Positions 12,601 to 20,744 of a DNA stretch of 35,150 nt are shown one piece after another (within the stretch, counting starts at the first letter, position 1; every line of letters begins with the position of its first letter). The position numbers and the translations under genes are program-made. The notes below the pieces were generated by a model. The model did no database searches, was not told the origin of the DNA, and worked only from the letters and a program-made list of their open reading frames with translations. This DNA comes from Sperchopsis tessellata. Its lineage: Eukaryota > Arthropoda > Insecta > Coleoptera > Hydrophilidae. Location of the stretch: positions 1 to 35,150 of the forward strand of contig JAWQRN010000174.1 in the NCBI GenBank assembly GCA_033557685.1, read 5' to 3'.

Positions 12601-15600
12601 TGCGACGGAATTTTTCCCTCAACGACGGCATTTGTAAAAGAATATTTTGAATGCTTCGATGATTGATTGCCTTTATCACAAGTTCATCATTGCTTGAAGA
12701 TTTGTTGTTTTCTTCTCATTTACTGCTGCTATTTCACTTATTGTTATATCAGGTATCTTTTCTGACCCTTCGTTTTGCATTTTAGGAATTTCTGCATGTT
12801 CGTGCCAGTCTCCAGTTGCCTGATACATTGTTTTATAGATGGCTTCTGTGATGTATAATATTTCTGTTTTGTTAGTCACTATTCTACCTTATTTGTCTTT
12901 AAGCTTATGGATCTATTTTTTCTCAGTTTCTATTTGTCTTTTCATCATTTTTAGACTTTTGTGGTGTTCGATTACTTGATGGATCTTTTCAATATTAAAC
13001 CTCCTGTTGTCTTTTTGAATTTCTTTAGAATGCTTGTTTACTTCTATGTACTTTGTTATGCGCTTGTCTTTGAATGCTCTTCTTTTATTTACCAGGTGTA
13101 TTGTGCTGAGCTCTTCTGATTTCTACTTCGTTTAAGAGAGCACTGTTTCACCTTTTCCTTTATGACATCAGTTATGTGTTGGTTTCATTCGTCAATAGGC
13201 ATATCTTTATATTTTAGGCTGTTTGATGGTCCTCTTGCATCTTTCTGAATCTGTGTGAGGAGACCATGTTGTGGTTTTTCTTTTCAGTATCATTTTAGAT
13301 CTTCCTTAGATTCATTACTATCTTACCACGAATGAAACAAAGATTTTTTCTGAACAAAATTTTATTTAAGACCACATTTTGGACTATGTATGTTTCTTGT
13401 CGGTAATAATAATGTCAATCTTATTTTTTGTGGTTCTGTTTGGGCTGGTCCAAATACATTTCCTGTTTACACCTTTTTTGAAGAATATATTCATGGCATG
13501 TTTTTATAAGAACTCTACTAGCATCTCTCCTCTTTTATTTTGTTGTCCCGCTCTTTGGAAGCCAGGGGCACTTTCTTCTTGATCTTTTTTAGTAACGACC
13601 TTGGCATTAAAGTCGCCAATGACAAAGTCTAATGAAATTACTACTACTTTGCGCATGTCTTCGTAGAAGCATTCTATGACTTCATCTGGACAATCTGATG
13701 TTGGGGTATATGCCTGAATAATTTTTATACTGTACATAAAAATTATTAATAATTGAAAAAGAATTTTTTTAAAAATCACCTATAATATTCTGATTTGAAC
13801 ATGACATAAAGTTTATTGCACCTCATTAGTAATTGTAATGCTAAACACACAGAGTTTCATCTATATTATCCAGTATGTATGGCAGAGTAATCCCTAAAGG
13901 CATTTTACTCTACCTCTGTATGCAAATTGCAATATTTGTCATTTTTTAGCCTTTGATCTTGCCCAACCAGTTCCAAACAGTTGATCGATTATTTACTTGC
14001 TTTGATTCATAGGTATTCGGAAAATCCTTAACACTACCTCTCCAACTGATAATTGTACTATTTTGATTGCCTTTCTCAGCTGTTATGATTCATAAAAACC
14101 TGCTATTTTCAAGAGTAATTATGGTTTATAGCACTTAATCAAACTAATACGTAATTAAACAAAAGTGTACGACTATTCCTTATTTCTATATAAAATATTA
14201 AACACTTTCAATTTATGTATGGAAAGGATTTAATTAATTGTTTGTTATGTGAAGTATTAATTTAAAGTCAAAATTAATTCACCCTATATCTGAAGGTGGA
14301 TTCAATATTTATTTGCTACTATAGGTCCAACCGGAGGACATAATGTGGCCACATTAGTAACACTGTTGAATTGATACATACAATTACATTGTTACATAAG
14401 TATTTATTCAAAATATATAGGTATTTATGTTAATGTTGGTTTCAAATTAATATAAATATTTAGCATTTTAATGTTACAAAGATAATTAATTGTTTTGCAT
14501 AAGTTAGTGAATAAATATGTACTTTTATTTAGTATTTTGAAGATTGTGAAGCATCATTCATCCATCACTGTTAAGGTAAAATAATGTTAATATAAGAAAT
14601 ATACCTAACAGTGGCGGTATAACTTATGATTCCCAAATATATGCCATCATTTTCAACTGGTTTTGTATATTTAAAATGATATGTAGTTACAACTTAATAT
14701 CTTTCATGGAAACACAAAACAAATCTACTGGTGCGTGAACCATTGACTCCTTAATCAAGAGCCTAGCAACTAAATTGACCATCATAGCATCTATGATGAC
14801 TTAGGTGGGAGTATTTTAATAAGCCGATGTTTTTAACACAACACAACATAGATGTTCTAATACTTATCTATACTATTAATAAAACACGTAACACTATTTC
14901 TCATATTCATAAAGTTAACTATATTCCAAATGTACAGATCACAAATGAACAAAATAATTTAAAAATGTATCTTTATAATTGTAGTCCATAATAACTATGA
15001 AGCTAAATTTGTTTAGGTTAATATAAAAAAATTATTTCTTTGTTTTTCAAATCTTTTAAATGATTCTTATTCTCTCTTTTTGTGAATCATTTGTATTTCA
15101 GGATGGCAAGAATAAGATGTTTTACCTTACACACTTATTTTGTGTGGTCCATTAAATTTTGTGCAAAATGTACATCAATAATTTATTTTATTAATAACTT
15201 TGTTTTATGAAATAAAAATTCCACCCAAAGATAATTAATTTTCATTCTCAATTAAAACTATTCGTGAAATGTGTTCCAAATATAGTATATATAAAAGCCC
15301 ATTTTGCTTGACAGTTTCAGGTACATAATTCTTGTTTCTGTTTTCAAATGGGCTTATATTACTGTCAGATTTTTTCGCAGAATTAACATTTTAATTGTTT
15401 ATCCTGTAGCCCAATTTTCTGTACATTTTATTATGTTTTATATCCTTGATATTTAAAACAATAATAGTTGAAATATAATGTTTTTATATAGTTTTTTACT
15501 TTACTTTTAGAATTAGGATGGGCACAACCATGTGATGTATGGTCAATTGGATGTATATTATTTGAATTATACCTTGGTATTACACTGTTTCAAACTCATG

Positions 15601-18600
15601 ATAATAGGGAACACCTTGCAATGATGCAACGAATCTTGGGAGAGATTCCAGTAAGGTATGTAGTTAAATGAATATGTTTTTTTTATTCATACTTTAATTA
15701 GTAGTATATTCTGTTACGACAAATATATATTGGATTGTACTTCTCAAACATATCTTAGCTCAAAATCATAGATTCATACTACTTTGGCTAGTAAGAATAA
15801 AAATCTTGATATTTAAAAATAAATAACAATCTTATATTTTCTGATTTCTGAATAAAAATCTTGTTTTCTCAAATCTATAAATGCAGTTTTATTATTAGCA
15901 AAAATTATCTCGTTTAAAACAAGATCTAGGACTTTAAAGAAAGTGATAGTCTATTTGATTAGTCTGTTTGATAGGTCTAGTGAGCATAGAATTTATCAGT
16001 GAAATTATAGCTGTATTTTTCTTCTAGCATATGTCCGTGTAGGTGTAAGTAAAAAATAAGTCCTAGTCAAATACATAATGCATATTAAAAATTTTCTTCC
16101 TTGTTTTTTCTTCATTGCTAAATTTTTAATCTGTAACGTAACTAATCATTCCAATAGATTATGATATAATAGTTACAAATACTTGTGTCAATCTACTTGT
16201 CAAACATCCAGAAATGACATTAGGTTCTGAATGTGTCATTAACCAGCATTTAGATTTTATTTTAGAATTGCGATTTTATTACTATATACTATATAATAGT
16301 TTTTTTAGACAAATTGTCAAAATCAATTTTTACATATGAATTTGGTTCCTTTAACAAGACGATTTAAATATAATTTTTTTCCTCCATTTGTGATCTTACG
16401 AAATTAAAATAGTTCTTCAAATTACATTATGATTTTGAATCTTCTAGCAGTGTTGTATTTTAATTAATGTGTTTTGTGGTTTTCAGGATGGCTAGAAAAA
16501 CAAAGACAAAATATTTCTACAGAGGAAAATTAGAATGGGATGAGAAGAGCTCTGCTGGACGCTATGTACGAGATAACTGTAAACCATTAACTGTAAGTGT
16601 AAATAATTTTGTCAATATATTGATAATATTATAGTAGAGAAATTGACAAGAAAAGTTGAAAAGTAGATAGTCGAATAAATAAGAACAGGAAAGTTATGAA
16701 TTAACTAAAAAAACCTTCAATGTATGAATATGTAATTTGACTTATACACATTTGCAAGTGAAATATGGAAGAGGCTTCAAAGGCATATAAGTAAAATAAA
16801 TAGAGTAATTACAGATCATTTTCCAATGGATGGTGGACTGTGTTGGCAATGAATTAAATTTGATTGGTTAATATATAATAAAGTTAAAATAAAATTAATT
16901 GTAAAAAGGAGCTATGTGGGAAAACCAAGAGGAAGCGAGAACATTATGGGCCACACAATAGTATTTAAAGTTTTGAGAATATTATGATACAAAATAAATA
17001 TGTAGAGAGAATGTGAAAAAAAGTAGATTTTATTCAAGGCATACCTGTAAGAAAATAGACTTGCCCATTTACACAGGTGTTTTGTACACATGCAAAAATT
17101 TAACAGCATGTTGGAGCGGTTAAATGGGTGAGAAAGTTCCTAACAATGCATGTGTTGATATGAACTTTACTTACCTAATTGTCAGCCCCAACACATTGTT
17201 AAAATTTTAACGAATATTTTATGAACAAGTCAACACAGATTAAGGGATGAGTTTTGGCAATCATTAAACTATATTTATTGCACCTATTTTAATAAACAAC
17301 CTATTGGTCATGCTTGTGGCAATCACATTGCACTTTTACTTTTTCTCCACCTCCATATAGTAAAAACCTTCGAAGGTATAATATATTGAAGGACTGGTGT
17401 AGAGCACAAGTTATAATCAAAAATACAGAATTTTCTTAATTCAGATTCAATACACAATTCTGATGTCCATATGTCACTGTATTAGTTGGTCTGCTAGTAA
17501 TTCCCCGTAATAGTTGGTGTGCTGATACTGTAACATTACGATTTAGCGGACTTATTGGGTTGGTGGTGTGTTGCAAAATTCGTATATCTGGAAAATGTTC
17601 AAAAATATACGAACATCGTATAATTACCAAATTTTATATTCCTCAATATTTTGTTCTCTAATTTGGGGTCCATTAATTAAAGTTGGAGTATATTGTCTGT
17701 TTAAAATTATTATTATTTTTTTTTTGAAGTTGTCAAAAAAGGAACAAGAATAAAATTGAATATAAAACAAATTTGAACCGGGAGTATTTGTCGCACGTGT
17801 TTTTTAGAAATGTCAGATATTCGCAAAGCAAAAGATAAATTTGTTTTAACTGAGATGCAAATGCCCCAGATAAGTAATATAAATACATGAAAATGGCACA
17901 AGAATCTTTCTAGAAAGATGATGTGTAAAATGGTGTGCAACATCATTCTTGCATGATGTATATTTATTACCAAGGTGTGTATTCCTCAGATTTCATTGAT
18001 TGGCTGGTTTATAGCTGGAAGATTGAACCATCTCTGTAACTGAAACTACCAAAGCCTCTCACGATATACGTAATAATATCCTCTTGGCTTGGCAATTGTG
18101 TGGGTACAATATTACATATAAAACCTCTCTGAATTTACTTTTTACATTTTTTTGACTTTATTCATGTAAATGAATATATTATACTTAAAAATATATATAA
18201 GAATAACTTATTTATTGACTAGCACTTGTGAGAGCACTTTTCAGACCTACATGGCAATGTTTAATTAGCACTTTTAAGAGCTGCAATGGCGGACGAAACG
18301 TCGGCAAAATCTAAAACCAACACACTGTTATCTCCCGGAAAACCTGAAGATAATTTATTTCTGGTTTGTTTGCTTATTCTTGTTTTTCTTTTTTCAGAGG
18401 TACAAACAAAGTGATGAAGCAGAGCACACTCAACTATTTGATTTAATCTTGAGAATGTTGGAGTATGAACCATCCCAAAGGGTAACGCTGCGAGAAGCTT
18501 TGATCCATCCGTTCTTTGATAAAATTCCTGTTCACCAACGTCTTGGAGACCGCGGATCTGGTGATATCAGAAGAGATCGTAGTTTATCCATAAACCGATG

Positions 18601-18601
18601 A
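3532..18601 (+). CDS. Doa: LAMMER-family (CLK/Doa) dual-specificity protein kinase, 3' part, 7 exons
   Basis: Joined exons 3532-3645, 3705-3795, 9380-9550, 9911-10040, 15511-15655, 16487-16592 and 18398-18601 give 319 residues and a stop, and every junction keeps frame with GT-AG borders. Visible motifs in order: the MALKIIK lysine strand (residues ~4-10), the catalytic loop HTDLKPEN, the Mg-binding IDFGSAT, the activation segment with STRHYRAPEVIL, the family signature EHLAMMQRIL (the LAMMER box), and AGRYVRDNCKPL near the C-terminus. The protein ends about 25 residues after HPFFD. Known family role: CLK/Doa kinases phosphorylate SR splicing factors in nucleus and cytoplasm. The glycine-rich loop and the regulatory N-terminus are absent, so the gene starts upstream of the window. 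All recognised catalytic residues are present, so I read it as functional. Introns range from 59 nt to 5.6 kb and carry transposon relics. It converges on the F-box gene. Confidence 0.95.
3705..3795 (+). CDS. Doa: Doa exon b: hinge region
   Basis: It encodes LCVRMLDWFDYHGHMC and then IAFEMLGLSVFDFL, the hinge segment typical of Doa/CLK kinases. The acceptor is TTTTTTAG and the donor GTAAGT. The intron before it is only 59 nt (3646-3704), near the lower limit for insect introns, while the next intron is 5,584 nt. Confidence 0.95.
4039..4265. mobile_element. hAT-like transposon end (solo)
   Basis: TAGTGATGGGCGAATAG at 4039 has the form of many hAT terminal repeats. It is followed by clustered short subterminal words such as AGTATTTATTACTTT and GTAATGAATACT in both orientations. 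No matching inverted end or 8-bp duplication was found, so it is probably truncated. Confidence 0.4.
4266..5030. other. Doa intron sequence, nothing recognised
   Basis: AT-rich. The plus-strand ORF at 4744-4989 has no recognisable domain and lies within a confirmed intron. Confidence 0.5.
5035..5165 (+). repeat. tRNA-derived SINE-like fragment
   Basis: A possible pol III A box, TAGTTAAGCGG (5059-5069), and B box, GCTTCGATTCT (5143-5153; consensus GGTTCRANTCC), are spaced 73 nt apart. The B-box region matches 33412-33439 closely (ATGGGCTTCRATYCTGGG), so this is a repeat family rather than a tRNA gene. Confidence 0.45.
5166..6050. other. Doa intron sequence, nothing recognised
   Basis: AT-rich with many stops in all frames. 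No supported feature. Confidence 0.5.
6060..7060. other. Less AT-rich island, origin unknown
   Basis: About 6060-6720 is visibly richer in G and C than its surroundings. It has overlapping open frames on both strands (6345-6533 minus, 6442-6681 plus) with no domain I recognise, and repeated CACGGT/ACCGTG words. It is most likely old transposon sequence inside the Doa intron. The rest, to 7060, is featureless. Confidence 0.35.
7072..7874. mobile_element. Possible hAT-like element with inverted AACCG-type subterminal words
   Basis: The left end, TAGGGCTGTCGG, is followed by CGGTTTT-type words. The right part (7680-7850) is packed with GAAACCG/GAAAACCG words in the opposite orientation and ends ACCAGTCCCT. 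The ends are only loosely inverted copies and I see no 8-bp duplication. No transposase is present. Confidence 0.3.
8081..8590 (+). mobile_element. Penelope-like element relic (GIY-YIG endonuclease part and 3' tail)
   Basis: Frame 1 from 8081 reads CECSSNIGHAGRAFHTRISE and HLAYIRHRR, a degraded form of the Penelope GIY-YIG segment ('CEC...YIGQTGRSF.TR..EH'). A frameshift near 8175 leads to FAVNVYTENHKFDPNRYVKY and KGRPKFSITENILYLHET with TAA at 8305. This matches the usual 'FAVH...ENH.FDP....L....KGRK...LE' end. The tail near 8550 holds GATGATGAAGTGAAACCCG, as is common after this ORF. The reverse transcriptase is missing. Confidence 0.65.
8600..9379. other. Doa intron sequence with a small direct repeat
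   Basis: AT-rich. CTTTTTGGTATCATT occurs twice about 24 nt apart near 9195-9231. The stretch ends in the acceptor of exon c. Nothing else is supported. Confidence 0.5.
9380..9550 (+). CDS. Doa: Doa exon c: catalytic loop
   Basis: It has 57 whole codons between CTATTTCAG and GTGAGT. It encodes KDNSYQPYPLEQVRHIGYQL, then CYSVKFLHDNKL and the catalytic loop THTDLKPENILF, ending VVYNSKK. The catalytic Asp and the Lys/Asn of the loop are intact. Confidence 0.96.
9911..10040 (+). CDS. Doa: Doa exon d: DFG and activation segment
   Basis: It starts after TTGTTTTCAG and ends one base into a codon before GTAAGT. It encodes RRDVKRVKRTDVKLIDFGSA, then TFDHEHHSTIVSTRHY and RAPEVIL. The DFG triad and the APE motif are intact. 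The following 5.5-kb intron holds the LINE mosaic. Confidence 0.96.
10145..10925 (-). pseudogene. RTE-type LINE reverse transcriptase, C-terminal piece
   Basis: Read 10925 down to 10145, frames give EQAGFRSSYGTNDH, VDCEKAFDSLDQHEMLKVLA, GVRQGDIVSPKLF, GTEIEEVIAYKYLGNHINIS, then RRVGLM, VAFGKFRDISRSNKPICLKR and EILTLTRKS. This is the order and wording of the HmRTE/'craniofacial development protein 2-like' group of LINEs. The YADD block is missing and there are several frameshifts and stops. It is antisense to Doa. Confidence 0.8.
10926..11640 (-). pseudogene. Second LINE reverse-transcriptase fragment (related family)
   Basis: On the minus strand: MRLKFRNGVGTKKALFALNV, FLDMNQHL, VCFIDYNNAFEKVCYDQL, IIANL, then NNMRYAKNTTLLASSLKYLQ and TSSKEYGLSF, closing with YVLSVLFYGMETWTRKK. 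The catalytic YADD reads YAKN, so it is inactive. The wording differs from the 10145-10925 piece (two separate 'DY.KAFD' blocks occur), so the two come from different insertions. Confidence 0.75.
11720..11773. repeat. Perfect 25-bp inverted repeat with 4-nt loop
   Basis: The arms 11720-11744 and 11749-11773 are exact reverse complements around a CACA loop. The left arm begins AGGAGAATGATTTGATTATA. It sits between the LINE fragments, just below the endonuclease piece. Confidence 0.95.
11800..12565 (-). pseudogene. RTE-type LINE 5' part: leader and start of the AP-endonuclease domain
   Basis: On the minus strand, MRIGTCNVLSMFAPQKVPNV begins near 12135. After a frame change, NILGISDTRWTNISQQSTSN, YHKYGEAVIISKKISKAIVN and FTPISPY follow, to 11849. 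This is the N-terminal half of the endonuclease/exonuclease/phosphatase domain of RTE LINEs ('GTWNVRSM', 'LGISETRW'). The conserved Trp of GTWNV is Cys here. 12300-12560 upstream of it looks like the element's leader. Confidence 0.78.
12570..13779 (-). pseudogene. RTE-type LINE middle part: endonuclease C-half to start of RT
   Basis: On the minus strand from about 13720: AYTPTSDCPDEVIECFYEDM, VIGDFNAKV and RAGQQNKRGEMLVEFL, the catalytic GDFNAK end of the endonuclease. The linker includes RRAFKDKRITKYIEVNKHSK and NEGSEKIPDITISEIAAV at 12780-12730, then the RT entry KIFFYKCRR and MHKK near 12590. There are many stops. In an intact element this piece should follow the one now at 11800-12565, so the order is inverted relative to function. 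Confidence 0.78.
13790..15510. other. Doa intron sequence, nothing recognised
   Basis: AT-rich 3' part of the 5.5-kb intron, ending TTACTTTTAG. No supported ORF, RNA or repeat. Confidence 0.6.
15511..15655 (+). CDS. Doa: Doa exon e: kinase C-lobe with LAMMER box
   Basis: The acceptor is TTACTTTTAG and the donor GTATGT after AAG. Phase agrees with both neighbours. It encodes (E)LGWAQPCDVWSIGCILFE, then LYLGITLFQTHDNR and EHLAMMQRILGEIPV(R). The EHLAMM string is the diagnostic LAMMER signature. Confidence 0.97.
15656..16486. other. Doa intron, nothing recognised
   Basis: 831-nt GT-AG intron, AT-rich, without supported features. Confidence 0.7.
16487..16592 (+). CDS. Doa: Doa exon f
   Basis: It follows GGTTTTCAG and ends on a whole codon before GTAAGT. 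It encodes MARKTKTKYFYRGKLEWDEK followed by SSAGRYVRDNCKPLT, a segment specific to the insect Doa branch. Confidence 0.95.
16593..18219. other. Doa intron sequence, nothing firm
   Basis: AT-rich. Short open frames at 16912-17109 and 17436-17630 (minus) show no domain. A word close to TAATAGTTGGTSTGCTGAT occurs twice near 17480-17530. Confidence 0.5.
18220..18365 (+). repeat. Possible retroelement 3' tail next to the last Doa exon
   Basis: A less AT-rich patch contains GCGGACGAAACGTCGGC (self-complementary CGACGAAACGTCG) and TCCCGGAAAACCTGAAGAT. 'CGAAACGTCGGC...CTGAAGAT' phrases are common in tails of Penelope-like and related elements. No coding sequence supports the call. Confidence 0.3.
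18398..18601 (+). CDS. Doa: Doa exon g: terminal coding exon
   Basis: The acceptor is CTTTTTTCAG. Sixty-seven codons and TGA encode RYKQSDEAEHTQLFDLILRM, then LEYEPSQRVTLREALIHPFF and a short basic, serine-containing tail ending SLSINR. The HPFF motif closes the kinase domain, and the tail length matches Doa. A possible repeat tail (18220-18365) ends about 30 nt before the splice acceptor. Confidence 0.95.
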   Translation, partial: RYKQSDEAEHTQLFDLILRMLEYEPSQRVTLREALIHPFFDKIPVHQRLGDRGSGDIRRDRSLSINR

Positions 18602-19790
18602 GATACATACTATGGCTTGTGATTATAATAATAAAAAACAGTTGTAATATTCAAATTCCGTTCGATAAGCTTATTTTGAAATAGGTTAAAAAGTTAATTT
18701 ATGTGTATGCTTGTTTAAAATCAAAAGGACAATAAATAAGTAATAAATTATTTAACTTGAACGGTTGCACATAGTTGATCATTACATGTTAAGGAAAGAC
18801 GTACAAGATACCTATTACTACATTTTCTAGATACAATACAAGTGTTTATTTATATTTTAAACTTTATTAACTGTAAAGGTGTAATTTCTTTGTAAGAAAT
18901 TCTCTTGTGTATTTAGTTTCAGTTAGTACCATTTCTACCTGTTAAGTTTTCATAATCAATTACTCTGAGAGCATTTGAATTACTGCTTTATTATTTCAAT
19001 GTTTTTAGAATTATATCTCCATCCTCCAAAAATTGTATTCTTTTCTTAAAATAACTATTTTTAAAATACCTTTAACTTGTGTTACGCTATTTAAAATACA
19101 AGTAATGGTGATAAAGAACTGATATTTATTTGAATATACTATGTATATCTTAATTTCAGTATCACTATAACTCTTGAAGTTTAAAGTTTTGATTGTGCGG
19201 CTCAAAAACGCAAGAAAATCAGAACTTAAATTCTGTAAAAAATGTTAACTATATGAGAAGTTATTTTCTATTTGTAATTTTAGGTATTTAATAAATTAAA
19301 TAAACAAAATATATAGTTGGCATTACAGCTTTTGCTAGAAATGTTTGATACTTTTGGTTAGCATTTTATAAACAGATAATCGATGAGGATGGATATGACA
19401 TTGACAAAAATAATGTCTGTTTCATTAGTATACATCATTTAATGGACATTGTCATTATTGTAGTTTTGTAAGAAAAAAATATTTGTATTTGATGATGAGA
19501 GAGACACCTTTATTGGTAATTAAGAAAACCTTTTTCTTTATTTTGTTCCTTTCTCTGAATTTATCTTTTTAAGATTTTGTATAAGCTCCAATATTAGCAG
19601 TTAAGTACTCTATTGGATTACACATTTGATAATTTTATTTAGGAGACATTCATGTAAAACCTAAAATAATTTTTTGTTTTTCTCATTTTAATTTATTTTA
19701 TGATGTTGAATGTCAAAGAACCATTGTCATTAGATTTTCTGAATTTGTATGTACATAAAATAAAAATATAATTTTTATATTGTTGTTTTA
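18602..19790 (+). other. Probable Doa 3' untranslated region
   Basis: This AT-rich stretch after the Doa stop has no ORF of note. AATAAA occurs at 18731, 19290 and 19759. The last is followed by a GT-rich run (around 19780-19795), the usual downstream element, so I favour it as the main poly(A) site. The UTR limits are inferred. Confidence 0.5.
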
Positions 19791-20395
19791 TTTGTTAAAT
19801 AATTTAGTTGATGTTAAGTGACTATAATTGTTAAATAAAAAGTTAATACAGATAAATAAAAGATCTGGCAGTAAATGTACATTAATCTTCAGAGATTTCT
19901 TCTTCGTTCTCTCATATTGAAGATGAGGAAACTATAAATGAAATACATCTGATGTTTTGTTAGAGAAGATTCTTGCATATCTTTGTGTCCTCCATAAATT
20001 GTTTGTATGAAATTTTATTAATATAAATTAATTGTATTGAAGCGATAAATGGAAATGGAAAAGACTTCCGAATATAAAGATAAGTTTAACTCAATCCTTG
20101 AAATTGGATGGAAAACTAATTGAAATACATACTACTTTGGATTTCTTCTTCTTTGTTTTATTCTGTTGTAAATAATTTGTGATGTATACCTACTACATGC
20201 GAAGTTAATACACAGTAGTGTGTAGTGATGCCATTAATAAATGTATCTATCTATGATTCGGTTTGCAAAAATTGAAATTGTGTCACTGATGTTAATTTTA
20301 AGACACATTAGAAAATAGAGGTAATTCTGCCCAATCTCCATAACAAAGGTTTAAAGAATTTTGTTATTAAAATAATAGAATAAAATAAAAGAACA
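19791..20395. other. Intergenic gap between two convergent genes
   Basis: AT-rich sequence between the candidate poly(A) sites of Doa and the F-box/LRR gene. No ORF or recognisable repeat was found. Confidence 0.5.
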
Positions 20396-20696
20396 TTTAT
20401 TTCAATGTTTCATAAGATTAAAATAACACACCAGGCTAATTACAAATTGTTTAAATAAGATAGCTTAACTGTACAACAAATTAAATTTTTTAACATAATT
20501 AACTAATTTATACAATCTTTCCATCAAATCTTAATTTAAAAATCAAGTATAAAACATAAATTACACATCATTAACTAATTTATACAATCTTTAATTCAAA
20601 GCATAATTTTAAAATCAAGTATAAAACAAAAATTACATATCACACTTCTAAAAAACTACTTAAAACTAAAATGAAGTACGTACTATAAACTGAAAA
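20396..20696 (-). other. Probable 3' untranslated region of the F-box/LRR gene
   Basis: Sequence downstream of the minus-strand TAA, with a minus-strand AATAAA at 20401-20396. Most of it is a two-copy 72-bp tandem repeat (listed separately). The end point is inferred. Confidence 0.4.
20499..20642. repeat. Two-copy 72-bp tandem repeat
   Basis: 20499-20570 and 20571-20642 align without gaps, with 8 differences (about 89% identity). Each copy begins TTAACTAATTTATACAATCT. It lies in the predicted 3' UTR of the F-box/LRR gene. Confidence 0.85.
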
Positions 20697-20744
20697 TTAA
20701 TTTGATATCTGGATATCTTTAAAGTCTTTTTGTAACTTCGTAAT
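20697..20744 (-). CDS. F-box/LRR gene terminal coding exon (16 codons)
   Basis: A strong acceptor (a T-rich run ending TTTTTTTCAG) precedes ITKLQKDFKDIQISN and TAA, in the phase left by exon 6. Being so short, the exon rests on its splice site and frame rather than on homology. An alternative last exon between 20745 and 25121 cannot be excluded, but I found no better candidate. Confidence 0.6.
   Translation of the reverse strand: MTKLQKDFKDIQISN

Noticed and set aside
17436..18473. Minus-strand open frames at 17436-17630, 17713-17973 and 18261-18473
   Set aside because: They lack domains, and the last overlaps the terminal Doa exon in antisense.
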